Positions 32,666 through 44,350 are shown, counted from the first letter of the stretch. The stretch: 64,000 nucleotides of DNA from Hexactinellida sp. DTS-2022 (GCA_028753945.1 JAPNXP010000014.1:3658001-3722000); one strand, 5' to 3'. Notes: generated by a model from the sequence alone, not told the origin. Numbers and translations: made by a program.

Positions 32666-33346
32666 CGTGACCTTCGTTATATAGGGCCTTACTACTGAGT
32701 AGATTTTGCTGGACAATGGATTACTTAAAGGCCATTGATTATTAGTTAACATATCTTTATCTCAATAGCTAGTAATGACAGACCTGATAAAAGCTTTATA
32801 ATATAAAGAATTAGGTGCTATTAATCTCATTATCTCATAGATTATTGATGTTAGGCCTAGAAAATGTATTATCAATGAATAGGAAGTTACCAATTGCAGA
32901 TAGATCAGTAGTAGCATAGTTTACATAAAATAGATAGTTTTTGAGTTATGGCTCATTTTAAGAAATATACATTTGCCTGGCAACCGAGGAATGTGTCAAC
33001 ATTTCATTTATAATTTCGATATATTTCATTCAACTAGTTATGGACATCCTCATGTTCCAATTTTGAAAATTTATAGCGCGTTTAACTATGTTAAAAGCAG
33101 TCTATAAAAACACGTTAATTCCCACGAAAAATAGCGATTACGTAATCAAATGGTGATATATCACAATTATATAGTGTGTTATGCATGCCTTGATATCATA
33201 TTCCTAACTTCCTATATAATTATAATGCATTTCTCAGGTCTGTCATTACTAGATAGTGAGATAAAGATAAGTCAGCTAATAATCAATGGCCTTTAAGTAA
33301 TCCATGGTTCGGAGTAGTAGTAAGCCCTTATATAACGAAGGTCACG
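32666..33346. mobile_element. Foldback MITE F2, shortened left arm
   Basis: Tips CGTGACCTTCGTTATATAGG and TATAACGAAGGTCACG match F1; the right arm is nearly full length, the left arm short. Flanks GGTACAT and GATACAT agree at six of seven bases. Confidence 0.8.
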
Positions 33347-33910
33347 GATACATTTAAAACGAAGTTAACCGTTGTGATTATTTCTTTAACAAATTAAATT
33401 GGTAGGATTGTAACCATAAGTCGTAAGAAATCAAGGAATATATTATTGAAATTCAGGAGAAGTAAATGGTTTAATGTTACAGTTTATGGACGTGCGGAGT
33501 GTATCCCCGTGCACACCAAGACTTTCCATAAACTGCGACATAAACATTTAAAAAAAATCGTTTTATTTCTCAACAATTAAGTTTGTTTCTATTATTTTAT
33601 TAATCGTAATCAGATAAGGTAGTGCTGGCAATTGACGTAATTGACACTGTATTATAATTTCATATGTGGGCAATACAAAGTTTACTTTAAGTAATAGGTA
33701 ACAAACTTACCCAACTTAACAACAAATTTGGTTTAAAATATTTTGTTTATATTATTTTGTTAATCGTAATCAGATAAGATAGTGCTGGCAATTGACGTAA
33801 ATGACTCAGTGTATTAGAATTTCGTAGGTTGGCTATCAAAAGTTAATAACTATAAGTAATAGCTAACAAAGCTACATAATTTAAATGTTACTAAATTATT
33901 TATTTATATT

Positions 33911-34128
33911 TTATTTGGGGAAGGGGAGAGAAGGGCATGGCAAGAACAGAGGTGGTGCACCGATGGGGAAATTTTAACTTTAAGGGGCTTATTGCGGGAG
34001 AGAAGGAGCAGGATGTGGAAAGAGGATATGAGGAGGAGGTTGTGGAGGAGAAGTGGGGTATTGTTGGGCATATTATTATAATATTTTGTATGTTAAGTTT
34101 TTTATTTAGTTTATGTATTTATAATTAG
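33911..34128 (+). pseudogene. Conserved charged terminal reading frame of Ginger-A (copy 2)
   Basis: One frame reads GEGERRAWQEQRWCTDGEIL then TLRGLLRE, continuing arginine-rich. It is the counterpart of 6690-6860 and about 47650-47810 (minus). Conservation of the GEILTLRGLLRE core in frame suggests it was coding in the ancestor, perhaps as the last transposase exon. No domain recognised. Confidence 0.35.
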
Positions 34129-34450
34129 GTTTCGTTTATATTAATTTAGTATATTTATTATGTTTGTTTGTAATAGTTGTTTTTGTTTTTACTTACTTAA
34201 AGTTGTGTCTCTGCAATTGTTATGCTGAATTGGGAAATTATTAGATTAGAAAAACTAGTCAAATCAGAAATACATTGGAATTTGGGCTACTGGTTTAAAT
34301 TGCTATAATTATCAGTAATTTAAATTAATTTAACAGGGATACATATTGCAGATAAAATTCAAAATATAGTGAGACGTTCAAAACAGGTAATCGTTCAGAA
34401 ATCGTTAAATACCAGCTTGTCAAAACAAAATATAATAGCAAGTCTATGTG

Positions 34451-35110
34451 CATAGGCGCCGAAAGTGGGGGGTCATGGGGGGTTTACACCCTCCCTGGTT
34501 TTTGTCAGGGAGGGTTTACCCCCCCTGGCTGAGGAAACAGTCAGGGAGGGTATTTCCCTCGTCAGGGAGGATATATTAGACATTCTTTAATCTTACAAGT
34601 ATAAAACATACACGTAGTAGACCCATTGAAAAATTATATTTCCATAAGGATTTTTTCTAAATAATATTGGTGATTTATATATGTAACAATTATGCCCGTC
34701 CAACATAATGATATTCAGCCACCATAGCAGTGGCGCAAACAGGCGGGTGCATTGGGGGGCGTGCGCCCCCCCCCCCCCCGTAAAAATTGGAGGGGGGCAA
34801 CATTATTGGTGCTGGTGTACAGAGTCCTCTAGATAAAAAATAAATTTACAATATCATTTAGGACAGTAAATATACGTATTATTCATGAAAACAAATCGCT
34901 ATCTGGGTATCTCGCAGTCCATTTTTTTCTGGGGGGCTTGGCACCAGAACCCCCAAAAGGTCGCTCGCAACATTCGCTCCGCGCGCCCCCAACTTTAACC
35001 TCATACTTGTAAAACTTTGCGTCCATGCACCATAGGAATCGTTTTTTTGACCTTTCACATTTAAATGTAAAGTTACACCCTCCTGGCGCTGGAGAGTTTC
35101 GGCGCATATG
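34451..35110. mobile_element. hAT-type element, 660 bp, in Ginger-A right terminal repeat
   Basis: Ends CATAGGCGCCGAAAG and TTTCGGCGCATATG; flanks TCTATGTG (34443-34450) and TCTATGTA (35111-35118), seven of eight identical. The interior carries GGGAGGGTTTACCCCCCCTG repeats and a CAGTGGCGC plus poly-C block (about 34727-34780) that may be the remnant of another small element. Non-coding. Confidence 0.82.
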
Positions 35111-35134
35111 TCTATGTATATGGTTCATCTATAC

Positions 35135-35719
35135 CAGTGGTTCTCAACTTCTTTTCTCTCGCGACCCAATTACAAAATTTTCAAACCTTTGCGACCCCTA
35201 CAAAAAGACTAGAAGCGGCGCCAGATGTTTTCAATAGAGGTCGCAGATTATTTTCCGGGGATCGCAATAAAAAGGAAGGGAAGTAACGAATGCCTTAGTT
35301 TATTATACTTCATGATTGAAGTTTCTAAGTTATTATAAAGTTATTATATGAAACTTTATTATACTATTATTTCTGAATCATTAACCAAGTTATTTTCTCA
35401 TCTAAAATACATAGAAGTGACGTCCAACAGTCCAAATTTTCACGTATAAATATAGCTTATAATTCTGCTCCCCTTGCGCCCCCTCTAACGCCGCTACTGC
35501 TATCGGTTTCATAATGTGTTTTACTCGGCTTATGGGGTATAATCACGTAAATGCCCATTTAACGGAGTTTCAGTTACAGTAATTGAGCTCCAAATAATGA
35601 ACCTAATAAAATGTCATTAATATTAGTGACATTAAGACCTCAAGAAATTATTCGACGACCCCAATAAATATTAATGGCGACCCCACATGGGGTCGCGACC
35701 CCGCTGTTGAGAACCACTG
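35135..35719. mobile_element. hAT-type element, 585 bp (tandem pair, first)
   Basis: Ends CAGTGGTTCTCAACTTC and CTGTTGAGAACCACTG, the common animal hAT terminus. ATCTATAC flanks it exactly (35127-35134, 35720-35727). The interior repeats GCGACCC motifs. Non-coding. Confidence 0.93.
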
Positions 35720-35937
35720 ATCTATACCATGGGTATTCAACCTGGGGGGCGCGAAGCCTTTATAGGGGGGTCGCGTAAAGTTCCGAGAAATTTACATAAA
35801 TTCGTTTAAATTTACCGAGATATAAGTCAAAACCTATATAAATAATCTACATTGAAATGCGTATATTGTGTGGACATTGTGCATGTGTAATGTAGACGCA
35901 ATATTTACGCAATGAGCTTTCAGGGAATTCGCGATAA

Positions 35938-35969
35938 TCTATATATTAAAAGAGGAATTGTTGTTTGTT

Positions 35970-36017
<48 letters not shown>

Positions 36018-36532
36018 TTGTCCAGAATTGATTGGAAAGACTACGAGTCCCAGAAAGCTGAAAATTTATATACAGGGGTAATTTTGTACTGCGACAACGA
36101 TCTATTGGTTTTTGAAGAGAAATATTCACATTTGAAGGTGCACAAAATATGTTGGCCAATTAAATTCGAGGGTTTGTTAGTATGGATTAGCAGATTTCAT
36201 CAATTAGTATAAATGGATTGTGCATAATGGAAATATTTTCTGAGGCTCCAATTTGATTGATTGAAAATAAATTCATTTAACCAATCAATAATTTGTCTAT
36301 TCTATTGCCTGTTTTTCTTTTAGTATTATTTTGATTCGAGCTTTCTTATCGTGCAACTGAAATTTATTGAGCTATTAAAACTCAGTATTAATGTGATTGC
36401 TTTTGGGGAGGGAAAGGCCGCGAAGCGGCCGTTAATTGTATCGCGTAATGCCTAACACGAACAAACAAAAGTCGCGAAGCGACTTTTGTGAGAGAGTGAT
36501 CCGTCGCGAAGCGACCGAGACCGAAGGGCTCG
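35938..36532 (+). mobile_element. Helitron-like non-autonomous element
   Basis: It starts TCTATATATTAAAAGAGG after A, continues with TTTGTTTGTTTG, a (GT)n run (about 35975-36014) and GTCCAGAATTGATTGG, the usual layout of animal Helitron 5' ends. It finishes with hairpins GGCCGCGAAGCGGCC, AAGTCGCGAAGCGACTT and GTCGCGAAGCGAC, then CTCG before T. CTCG departs from the CTRR consensus. No target duplication, as expected for Helitrons. No Rep/helicase. Confidence 0.55.
35975..36014. repeat. (GT)n microsatellite
   Basis: About twenty GT dinucleotides in a row, inside the Helitron-like element. Confidence 0.95.
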
Positions 36533-36739
36533 TTTTTAACTATATAGCATTGCATTTTTTCATAATTGTCATAATATGCTTGAAACTTGAGGTGCTTTCA
36601 GGGCCGGATTAAGGGACTAGTAGGCCTGGAGCTGCATAATTTTGATGGTTCTACTTACTTGACAATTCTATTACGACAAAACATATTTTATTAATTCTGT
36701 AACTATTGGAATTAATCTAAGAAATCGTTCCACTGGACC

Positions 36740-37790
36740 TGTCGGTAATACATATCAAATTATTAGGGTTAGCTGATCTATGTGCGAAATATCCGGTGTG
36801 GAGTCCACACTAACAGAATAGTACTTAGCAGTCTTGATTTCTAATATAATCTGTCGGAGAAACTGCTGTCCTATTATTTGGATAAATTCATCGCAAATTG
36901 TGTATGATATGTGGCCTCGCCCTTTGTTCGCACGTTCCTAAATGTGTTCTGCAAGGAATGAATCATACTCAGCTAATAACTCGAGACAACCCAAATAATT
37001 ACCATTATGTACAGATCTTACTATCTCATCACTTCCACGAAATTAAAGACCTCTTGAAGAAAGCATGATTACACTTAAATTCTCTTGAGTACTTGATTCC
37101 AATACTTTTTTTCAGACTCATATTGCTCAATTAGACTTTCATCTATACGTCCACCAGTAATTTTTCGCAAAATAAGTTTTTGAATAGATGTTTTATGCAA
37201 CTGACTGTGTTAGTCTGGTGTTGAAAATAACATACAGATTGCGCAATACAGTTTCTTAGATTCTATCGAATAGCAAGCCAGTCACGATAAAACTTCTCAC
37301 CGTTTAACTGATCACGATAAAAGAGTGACTTGGTACAACGCCGCATAAATCTTTCACTAGGATATGTCCTCTCTGAGGAACTAAAGTCACTATCCATGTG
37401 CTGACAACCAGCAAACCACTTTTTGACAAAAGTACTCGCGTAAACCATCAGTAATTTTCCATTTCCCCACATCATTTGAGAATACAGTCGAAATCGGGGT
37501 TTTTTGCCCCCTAAATGCATGGAAAAGAGGCAAAAAACCCGATACGCAAAAAAACCCGTATTTAACAATATAGAATTCTATGAGGTTATGAAGAAGCAAG
37601 GAGGCAAAATAACCCGGAGATGCAAAAAACCCGTGGCAAAAAAACCCGATTTCAACTGTAGTGATTCTTCTTGAAGGTAAGTAAATACAGTTAAAATTTC
37701 AGTTTCACTAAGCATATTGCAATTGGGTGGAACAGATGGATATTCTGCTAATTCAAGGCAAAGAGGTTCATTATTCACGTGTACATTCTA
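36740..37790 (-). pseudogene. hAT transposase N-terminal half (TTF-type finger), broken
   Basis: On the minus strand, in several frames: NNEPLCLELAEYPSVPPNCN; then SLFYRDQLNGEKFYRDWLAI and SKKLYCAICMLFSTPD, a TTF-type zinc finger; then IEQYESEKKYWNQVLKRI; GNYLGCLELLAEYDSFLAEH; and EIKTAKYYSVSVDSTPDISH, which includes the first catalytic Asp in SVDSTPD. These match the ZMYM/KIAA1586-like hAT group. The C-terminal catalytic and dimerisation regions are missing, and a MITE plus at least two frame changes interrupt it. Confidence 0.82.
37485..37658. mobile_element. pogo-like MITE, 174 bp, TA-flanked
   Basis: CAGTCGAAATCGGGG and CCCGATTTCAACTG ends with TA on both sides; the interior repeats GCAAAAAACCCG. 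It sits in the hAT transposase remnant. Confidence 0.8.
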
Positions 37791-38513
37791 AAACTTCTTG
37801 TAGTTTTTTTCTTCTTGAGCCTTTGCTTTGTCCCAGCCACTACGATATTTTTAAATCTATCTTTTTCTCGATTTATCAAAAATGAAATAATAAGGAATGA
37901 GCAAAATACAAGTACAATCGAAAGTGCATATAATGAAACGAAATAAATTATAAATACAAAGTATGCTGGTGGATTACATTATCTGTGATAGTTAATAAGA
38001 TCTAATAAAAGAAAACCTAAAGTAATGCTTACTGACAAAAATTTATATCAGAATGAAATTCTAAACTATTGTTTAGTCAAAAATTAATTGAACATATATA
38101 TTAGTTAGAACTTAGAAGTGCATGCACATAAATCATTGGCATTTTCCAACAAAATAGTAAACATAACGTAACAAGAATTTGATAGTTCTACTTGAGCCAG
38201 CGTATGAAATCAGGATGCTTAAAGTGCCCAACCTTAATCTACTGGATAAGCCTTCGAGGCCTATGGCACAACGTGGTGGGCCTATTTTGAAGATGGGCCT
38301 GGGGCTGCAGCCCCATCAGCCCCCGCCTTAATCTGGCCCTGGGTGCATCGATTTAATTCAACAATAGGAATACTTGTTCACATTAATAATAACTTTAACA
38401 TTAATATTGTGGGGGTCGCGAGCATTTCCACATTTGTAAAAGGGGTTGCATGGTACAAAAGGTTGAAAACCCCTGATCTATACTATCATCTCAAAATTGT
38501 TAGAGTCTTAAGG

Positions 38514-38580
38514 CTCGACGCGCGAGTTGAAAATATAATTCCATAATGCATAAATTTAATGTTTAGAGTATATCTTGCAT
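38514..38580. repeat. Repeat E fragment at inversion junction
   Basis: GGCTCGACGCGCGAGTTGAA and about 60 following bases match the inverse of 45336-45270. It joins a broken Ginger-A terminal repeat (left) to a P-element transposase piece (right). Confidence 0.65.
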
Positions 38581-39480
38581 AATAGATAATGAGCATTGCG
38601 GTCTAAAGGTGCAAGTCTTTCCACTGATAATTACCAGAAAAAAATGGCAAATTGAGTAAACAAACATACACCAGTTTTAGACATTATTGTATTGCCTTAC
38701 CACAAATTACCAACCATTTGAATCAATCTTGTGGCTTTACATATGTGTTGTCCTCCTTTCTACAGACGGATCCCTTGGAACACCATTTCGGTCTATATCG
38801 TATGATGTCGGGTTCTATTTATCACATCTATCTTCAAATCCTTGAAACCGACAGTCGACTTAAACTTTCTAGCATATTTAACATATTTACTGACCAACAA
38901 GACACTTCCTTTCAATCTATTCAGTCATTTGTTAAGTCATTTTCTTCTCCGTATAGCGTATTCCACTAATGGTGAGTTCAATTTGGAGCCATTTCTTGAT
39001 GAGTTCATGACCTATCAACAATTGATTGTGGTTCACAGTTGCTTCAATCATTAGCCTTTATTGACTGCTATTCTGTCCATCAGTACCTGAAACAAACAAA
39101 ACCGTGTCATGTCTGTCTACATATGCTATTGGTTGATATATAATTTCCCCTTGATTTAGACCTGGACTCTCAGTATAAACTTCTGCAGCTAACGGACCGT
39201 GGCGGACTTAAATATCCATCTGAGCCAGTTTTGAAATCCATTCTTGTTATATGGAAGACCTTTAGTGCCATCGAAAAACAATAAAGAGCTGATGGCGAAG
39301 CTTGTAAGTGGACCTTCTAGAAAAATACTAGTTGAACTCACGTTGATGCGTTTGGAAGATAGTGATAATCGTGATCCAAGTATTTGGAAGTCTACTTGTA
39401 TTAGCTGTGGTGTGTTTAGTTCGAACATCTTATCGAAGCTAGTCTTTCCCGAAACGAATTGCTTTCTTGCAAACAAAGTT
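38580..39480 (+). pseudogene. P-element-like transposase, C-terminal part
   Basis: Frames read LSSFLQTDPLEHHFGLYRMM then SGSIYHIYLQILETDSRLKL, matching the QTDPLE-RFG-YR-MSG block of P-element/THAP9 transposases. Near 39195, DRGGLKYPSEPVLKSILVIW resembles the late DRGGL-YPS motif. A short upstream stretch (EHCGLKVQ, 38590) overlaps the end of the N-terminal piece at 45346-46633. The catalytic middle is absent and frames change at least twice. Confidence 0.75.
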
Positions 39481-39588
39481 AATAATTATAACTCACTGGT
39501 TCTTTCAAAAAGTATAGAAAAGCATAAATTAAAGAAATTCTCTTACTTAAGTATGTGTTTACTTATTTGTATTTACCATAGTTTGTAC

Positions 39589-39842
39589 TGTTGTATGAGA
39601 TTTCTACTACCATGAGATTCTTACTACTTTGAATACAAGGACCATGGATGACAATTGCTATGATATTCTTACTACCATGAGATTCTTACTACCTTTGTTA
39701 TTATTTCTCACCTGTTTACTCAAGATCTATTCTCAATATAATTGAGTGTTAACCACATGAATAACCAATTTATAAAGGTATAGCAAGAATTTAATTGTGA
39801 AACTGTAATGGAATAAATTCCATTACAATATCTCAATTTGCT
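39589..39842. repeat. Left terminal inverted repeat of Ginger-D
   Basis: Matches the inverse of about 43788-44027 almost throughout, including CAAGGACCATGGATGACAA and ATTGAGTGTTAACCACATGA. Confidence 0.92.
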
Positions 39843-40156
39843 ATTATACTTATTGCTACAATATTTATTGTATTGTACAGTATCAATTTAATTTTAAATC
39901 GTTTGTTATGTGTATTTTGTATATATTTGTTTGTTTGCTAAGAAACGAGAACAATTTCATAGAATAATATCATCTATCCAAAATATATTTAGGTAATTTT
40001 TTCCAAAAACTTCTTATGTGTCAATCTATTATCAAAATGCTAAAGTTTTCGTATAAAGTTGTTTTCAACAGCTGGATAATCAACTATGTTGACATGAATT
40101 TACCAATTATGCATGGCCTAGGACACAATACTTTGACAATATGCAATAATAATATA

Positions 40157-40341
40157 CAGTCGACTCCGCTTAATTGGGTCACATCGGGACCAGATCATTT
40201 TGACCCGATTAAGCGGAGAAACCGATTAACCGAAAATATTTTAAGCCTAACTGTAATTCCGTCCAATAATTCCGGTGAAATTTTGACCCTATTAAGCGGA
40301 GAAACCGATTAACCGGTGTCCCGATTAAGCGGAGTCTACTG
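40157..40341. mobile_element. pogo-like MITE, 185 bp, TA-flanked
   Basis: CAGTCGACTCCGCTTAATTG and CGATTAAGCGGAGTCTACTG; TA duplication on both sides. The AAGCGGAGAAACCGATTAAC motif repeats inside. Related to 59449-59988. Confidence 0.88.
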
Positions 40342-40377
40342 TATACTCACTTTATAGGAATTAAAATATTATCATAA

Positions 40378-41703
40378 CAAGCTGCTCGCCCGCGCTACGC
40401 GCGTTCTTACAACTTGCACTCGGGCCTGCGGCCCTCCCTTGTATTTAAAGCAGATACCTTTTCAAATTACATTCCGGTTATATTTTTAAATACATACTCC
40501 AATAGACTTAATGCAAATTGAGTAATGTATGTGCATGATTGAACTCAGACTGATTCTAGGAGCCTATAAAAATGTCGGTTATGTAACGAAAAATTAACAA
40601 AATTATATACCCCTCCCTACATTACGCTTTTATCCATTTTGTAATAAAAAAGGACGGGCTGTAATACTTACCCCTTGGCATTACATAAAATTCAAAGGCC
40701 CTATACACAGGTTCATTATATTACGGGAATCATATGGGTGATATTTAGGTGACCGCTAGTGACACACATAATAGTAATGCTATTGTTTCAGAGTAGGGCT
40801 GTCTATTTACCCATGGGCCCTAAAGCCTAGCCATAGGTATATACGTATAAGGACAGAAAAATAAATTGGGAAATACTAATTAGCGCCTGTATTGTTGAAT
40901 ATTTATGCTAAATATAACTGACAATTTTCTAGATATTAACGCATGTCCGTGTATAATAATGAACCGACTCCAAATAGAAATTAATTAAATATCACTAAGG
41001 AACTGTACAACTCTGTGGACCCCTGACTTTGGGCTGTGGAGAAGTTATTGTATTGAATGGCAGGCGCGGCAAGTCCTTTAGGAAAGTGGTACGGCGGAGT
41101 ATTTTACAGTACTTGTATGTGGTCCGGCGACGATGCACCAGTTATTTGAATATCATTAGGGTATTATTAATTCATTAAATCATTAAATTATCAATGAATT
41201 GTTAATTTAGGTGGTGCAGCAAAGCTGACCATCCTGAAAAGTGGTACGGCGCTCGCCGCACCCGTACCTGGTATGCCGCCCCTGATTGGTAATAATCAAA
41301 TAGACACAATAGAATGATAGAAATGTATGGGTAAACACACGGAACACAAATGACTGATTGGATAAATGAACTTCCTCTCGACCAATTAAATCACAGTCTC
41401 AGATACGGTAGGCATTTTATAACACACACTTAATAATTGATAGAGGCACTAAAATCCTTTTATACGAATTAAATGCTAGCTGCTAATCCATATTGGAAAA
41501 CCCTCGAATTTAATAGGCTAAAGTTTTGTCACCTTTAGGGTAGGGAAGATGTGAATATTTTTCTTAGATATTAGAACTTGATTCTAGATACGCTATTTCC
41601 CACCCCTCTGCCAAATTTCAAGTCTGTAGCTCTTACCAGTTCTTCAATCAATTCTGAACAAACAAAAACAAAACAAAAAACCCTTGTGATTTAATATATA
41701 TGA
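40378..41703 (-). mobile_element. Helitron-like non-autonomous element
   Basis: On the minus strand it starts TCATATATATTAAATCAC after A, followed by GTTTTTGTTTGTTCAGAATT (compare GTCCAGAATTGATTGG in the element at 35938). It ends with the GC hairpin GCGCGTAGCGCG, GCGAGCAG and CTTG before T. No terminal repeat or target duplication. It contains a CAGGCGCGGCA to TGCCGCCCCTG block (41062-41285) that looks like a further hAT-type insert, though its flanks do not match. Confidence 0.5.
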
Positions 41704-41947
41704 TATCTTCAAGTTGACAATCGTGCAACTACCTCTTACAGACCTCAAGGGACAATTTAGACAATTAATATCGCTATCTATCTACGAACTAGGAAAAATT
41801 ATATAGCTGAGGCTGGTATAGAGTTACCTAAATGTTACAACCTCCAGTCTTATCAGTAAACAGTAAATAAAAATGTGACACTGCACTGGTTATAGTTCGT
41901 TCTACCTGATATTGGAATTGAATTCTACTTTCTCTTGCCCTTCCGAT

Positions 41948-42667
41948 TAGGGGTCTCAATCCCGGAGCCTTTTTCCAATCCCGGGATTCCGGGATTGGAA
42001 TCATGTTCAATCCCGGGATCCCGGGATCCCGGGATTGATCAAATAATTTATTGACACATGACCAATCATGCAAATATGTTGAATTAATGTAATTGTGTAT
42101 TGATTGATGACTTCATTACATAATAAATAGAGCATAAGATCGTAGTATAGTAATAATAATATTTTAATTAAGATTTTTATGATTATTCCTGATAGGAATT
42201 TAAATTTATATTTATATGAAATGGTTCAAGATTGTTGTTAATAAACAAAGCATCATGTTATCAAAAATTCACCTAATGACAAAGCCACACGTAATTGAAC
42301 AAGTAACGAATAATTGATTACCGAGAAATGTAAGCGATAAAAATGAATTAAGGAATATATTTACAGTCAGGTTCTTTTATTATGAACATTCAAGGGACCA
42401 AAAATTGTGTTCATAATAGAGAGACTTCATAATAAGCGAACTCAACTTAATACAACCCCTATGTAAGTTGTTATTCGGGACTGTAGGGTTTGTTCATAAT
42501 AATAAATCTTCCTATTATCAGACGAAATCTTGTTCATAATAAGCAGACCTGACTGTATATGTCATGCGAGAAGATAATATTCACATCAAGCTTCACTATC
42601 ATTGCTATACTCATAATATATCTGGATCCCGGGATTAGAAACTCTAATCCCGGGATTGAGACCCCTA
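41948..42667. mobile_element. hAT-type element, 720 bp, 8-bp target duplication
   Basis: TAGGGGTCTCAATCCCGG and CCGGGATTGAGACCCCTA ends; CTTCCGAT is exact on both sides (41940-41947, 42668-42675). CCCGGGAT units repeat near the left end. A pogo-like MITE (42364-42555) is nested inside. Confidence 0.93.
42364..42555. mobile_element. pogo-like MITE, 192 bp, TA-flanked
   Basis: CAGTCAGGTTCTTTTATTAT and the inverse-type GCAGACCTGACTG ends, TA on both sides, TTCATAATAA repeats inside. Confidence 0.85.
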
Positions 42668-42917
42668 CTTCCGATATTTATATTCGAAATATGAATAAAA
42701 CACTGTAGCAGAAAATACTGGCTGTCTACTCCTTTCTCCAACTTCCATTCCAACTTTTCAGTAACTAGTATAGTGACAAATATCAAAATGCAACCTACTC
42801 GATTTTTAAATCCAGCAATAATTGGCAATGTTTATTCCACTCGCCCTGAATCTATTGAACCACATGGGAACAGTTTTTTTTTCTAGCAATATCTGCTATA
42901 TTCGGAAAAATACACAA

Positions 42918-43377
42918 CAGTAGATGCCGGTTATAAGAACATCGTCGGGAACTGCATATCAAGGCTGGATTCGGTTAGCCGTTGCTAATATCGGTTACAG
43001 AATTCGTTAACCAGTTTCCCGGTCTGTTGAAAATCAGCAGTATTACTTGGAAATTATTTAATAAATAATTAAAATTATCTGAATTGTGTTAGAAAATGAT
43101 ATCATAAATCCATTTCCCATCACGGCATCACCAAATAATATATTTTCTTTTTAACTTACACAAAATATGAAATGCATCTATTAATGTACTATTTTTGTGT
43201 AATACTTTTTAAAGCTGAGTCTTATTCAGTAGTATAATCTGGATTTTCTAGATGATTAGTTGCATTGAGTAGCATGGGCGGTTAATCGGTTAACCATGTC
43301 GAGAAATCGAATCACAACCGTAGCTTAAAAACGGTTAATGTTCTTATAACCGGCGTTCTTATATACAACATCTACTG
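42918..43377. mobile_element. pogo-like MITE, 460 bp
   Basis: CAGTAGATGCCGGTTATAAG and ATATACAACATCTACTG ends, with internal inverses such as GTTCTTATAACCGGCG. Larger relative of 6355-6527. TA flanks are not exact here. Confidence 0.7.
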
Positions 43378-43787
43378 TACTAGTATATAGAGAAATACAG
43401 ATTCATTGGAATACTTGGAGCTGAATTTATTTGCGTTACTTGGAAGTCAAGTTAGTGGACAATCACCAACAGAATACCTTCTGAATTCTCAAATGGATTA
43501 TAATAAGATTTTGGCAACCAATAAACAATTAGTGGATGATTCGTGCTAATTATAATTTCAATATAATGAAAACGTGGAGAAAACACTAGTCAAGTAATAT
43601 AGTTAGCAAATCTGGATCACCATTTTCAGCCTGTTACTGATCTCATAAATGGTCGTTAACCTTCATATTTTACGAATTACAGTTTTAGTAATGTATATAT
43701 TATATTATATTATATTATATTTGCAATCAAAACTCTTGTAATCCTTTTTAGAAATCAGTTAGTAACTAAATAATACTAATTCTATTA

Positions 43788-44027
43788 GCAAATGGAATTT
43801 ATTCCATTACAGTTTCACAATTAAATTCTTGCTATACCTTTATAAATTGGTTATTCATGTGGTTAACACTCAATTATATTGAGAATAGATCTTGAGAAAA
43901 CAGGTGAGAAAGAATAACAAAGGTAGTAAGAATCTCATGGTAGTAAAAATATCATAGCAATTTGTCATCCATGGTCCTTGTATTCAAGGTAGTAAGAATC
44001 ACATGGTAGTAGAAATCTCATACAACA
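43788..44027. repeat. Right terminal inverted repeat of Ginger-D
   Basis: Inverse partner of 39589-39842; ends CTCATACAACA before GTAC. Confidence 0.92.
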
Positions 44028-44350
44028 GTACTACTCTGTTCTATTATGTAGTTAATTGTGTCTTGTGTCACTGCTAGAGCCAGAGAGAAAGAGGAGAGGA
44101 AAGAAAGCAAATAATTGTGTATTATTTACTGTAGTATTATTAGAAATTGTACTGTTTGTGTTTATTATTACAATTAAATTATGAAAATCCAATCACCCTT
44201 CTCATTACACCTATATATATTACTGGCTAGCAGGGCTGAGTTATGTTTACGACCTAGAGACGCATAACTTAGTAGTTCAATATACTGAACATAAAAAATT
44301 CAAATTTGCCATCTTCTTGTGCATCCCTAGTACATCTACTGTCACGCTAT

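Larger units (their letters stand above)
26099..34443 (+). mobile_element. Ginger1 family A, copy 2 (main body)
   Basis: The left terminal repeat fragment (26099-26420) carries three CCATGG-type units. Exons follow in order: N-terminal (26552-26698), zinc finger (26770-26943), core (about 27594-27913), catalytic-Glu (about 28019-28120), C-terminal (about 28170-28610), GPY/F (about 28910-29040), OTU region (about 29300-30410) and the charged terminal frame (about 33911-34100). Inserts: MITEs at 27437-27571 and 30556-30793, a hAT at 28741-28893, foldbacks at 31198-32276 and 32666-33346. The right terminal repeat begins about 34330 and is broken by hAT elements; further pieces of it lie at 35111-35134, 38476-38510 and, inverted, at 44351-44630. 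The outer left tip is lost. Confidence 0.85.
36599..38341 (-). mobile_element. hAT element with transposase remnant
   Basis: Ends CAGGGCCGGATTAAGG and CCTTAATCTGGCCCTG; flanks GGTGCTTT and GGTGCATC agree at six of eight bases. It encodes the N-terminal half of a hAT transposase on the minus strand and carries a pogo-like MITE (37485-37658). The non-autonomous element at 54643-55943 has the same 14-bp tips, so this is a candidate source family. Confidence 0.85.
35728..38475. mobile_element. hAT-type element, 2748 bp (tandem pair, second), with nested inserts
   Basis: Ends CATGGGTATTCAACCTGGGG and AAAGGTTGAAAACCCCTG. It begins immediately after the ATCTATAC that closes the first element, and is followed by the same ATCTATAC at 38476-38483. 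It holds a Helitron-like element (35938-36532) and another hAT (36599-38341). Removing the nested inserts leaves only a few hundred non-coding bases. Confidence 0.88.
39589..44027. mobile_element. Ginger1-like family D, non-autonomous, 4.4 kb
   Basis: Inverted termini of about 240-250 bp begin TGTTGTATGAGATTTCTACT and end with the inverse; GTAC flanks both sides (39585-39588, 44028-44031). The termini contain repeated GTAGTAAGAATCTCATGG units and a CCATGG core, like families A, B and C. No transposase exon is visible; the interior is filled by MITEs at 40157-40341 and 42918-43377, a Helitron-like element (40378-41703) and a hAT (41948-42667). Family assignment rests on tip sequence, terminus architecture and 4-bp palindromic duplication. 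Confidence 0.78.

Noticed and set aside
34727-35505. Single element from CAGTGGCGC (34727) to GCCGCTACTG (35503)
   Set aside because: The two ends lie in different, well-bounded hAT elements with their own duplications, and their flanks do not match.
35920-36212. Cysteine-valine or histidine-threonine repeat proteins
   Set aside because: They are translations of the (GT)n microsatellite in the Helitron-like element.
41062-41285. hAT element with CAGGCGCGGCA tips
   Set aside because: The tips are roughly inverse, but the flanking 8-mers (TTGAATGG, ATTGGTAA) do not match, so boundaries cannot be supported.
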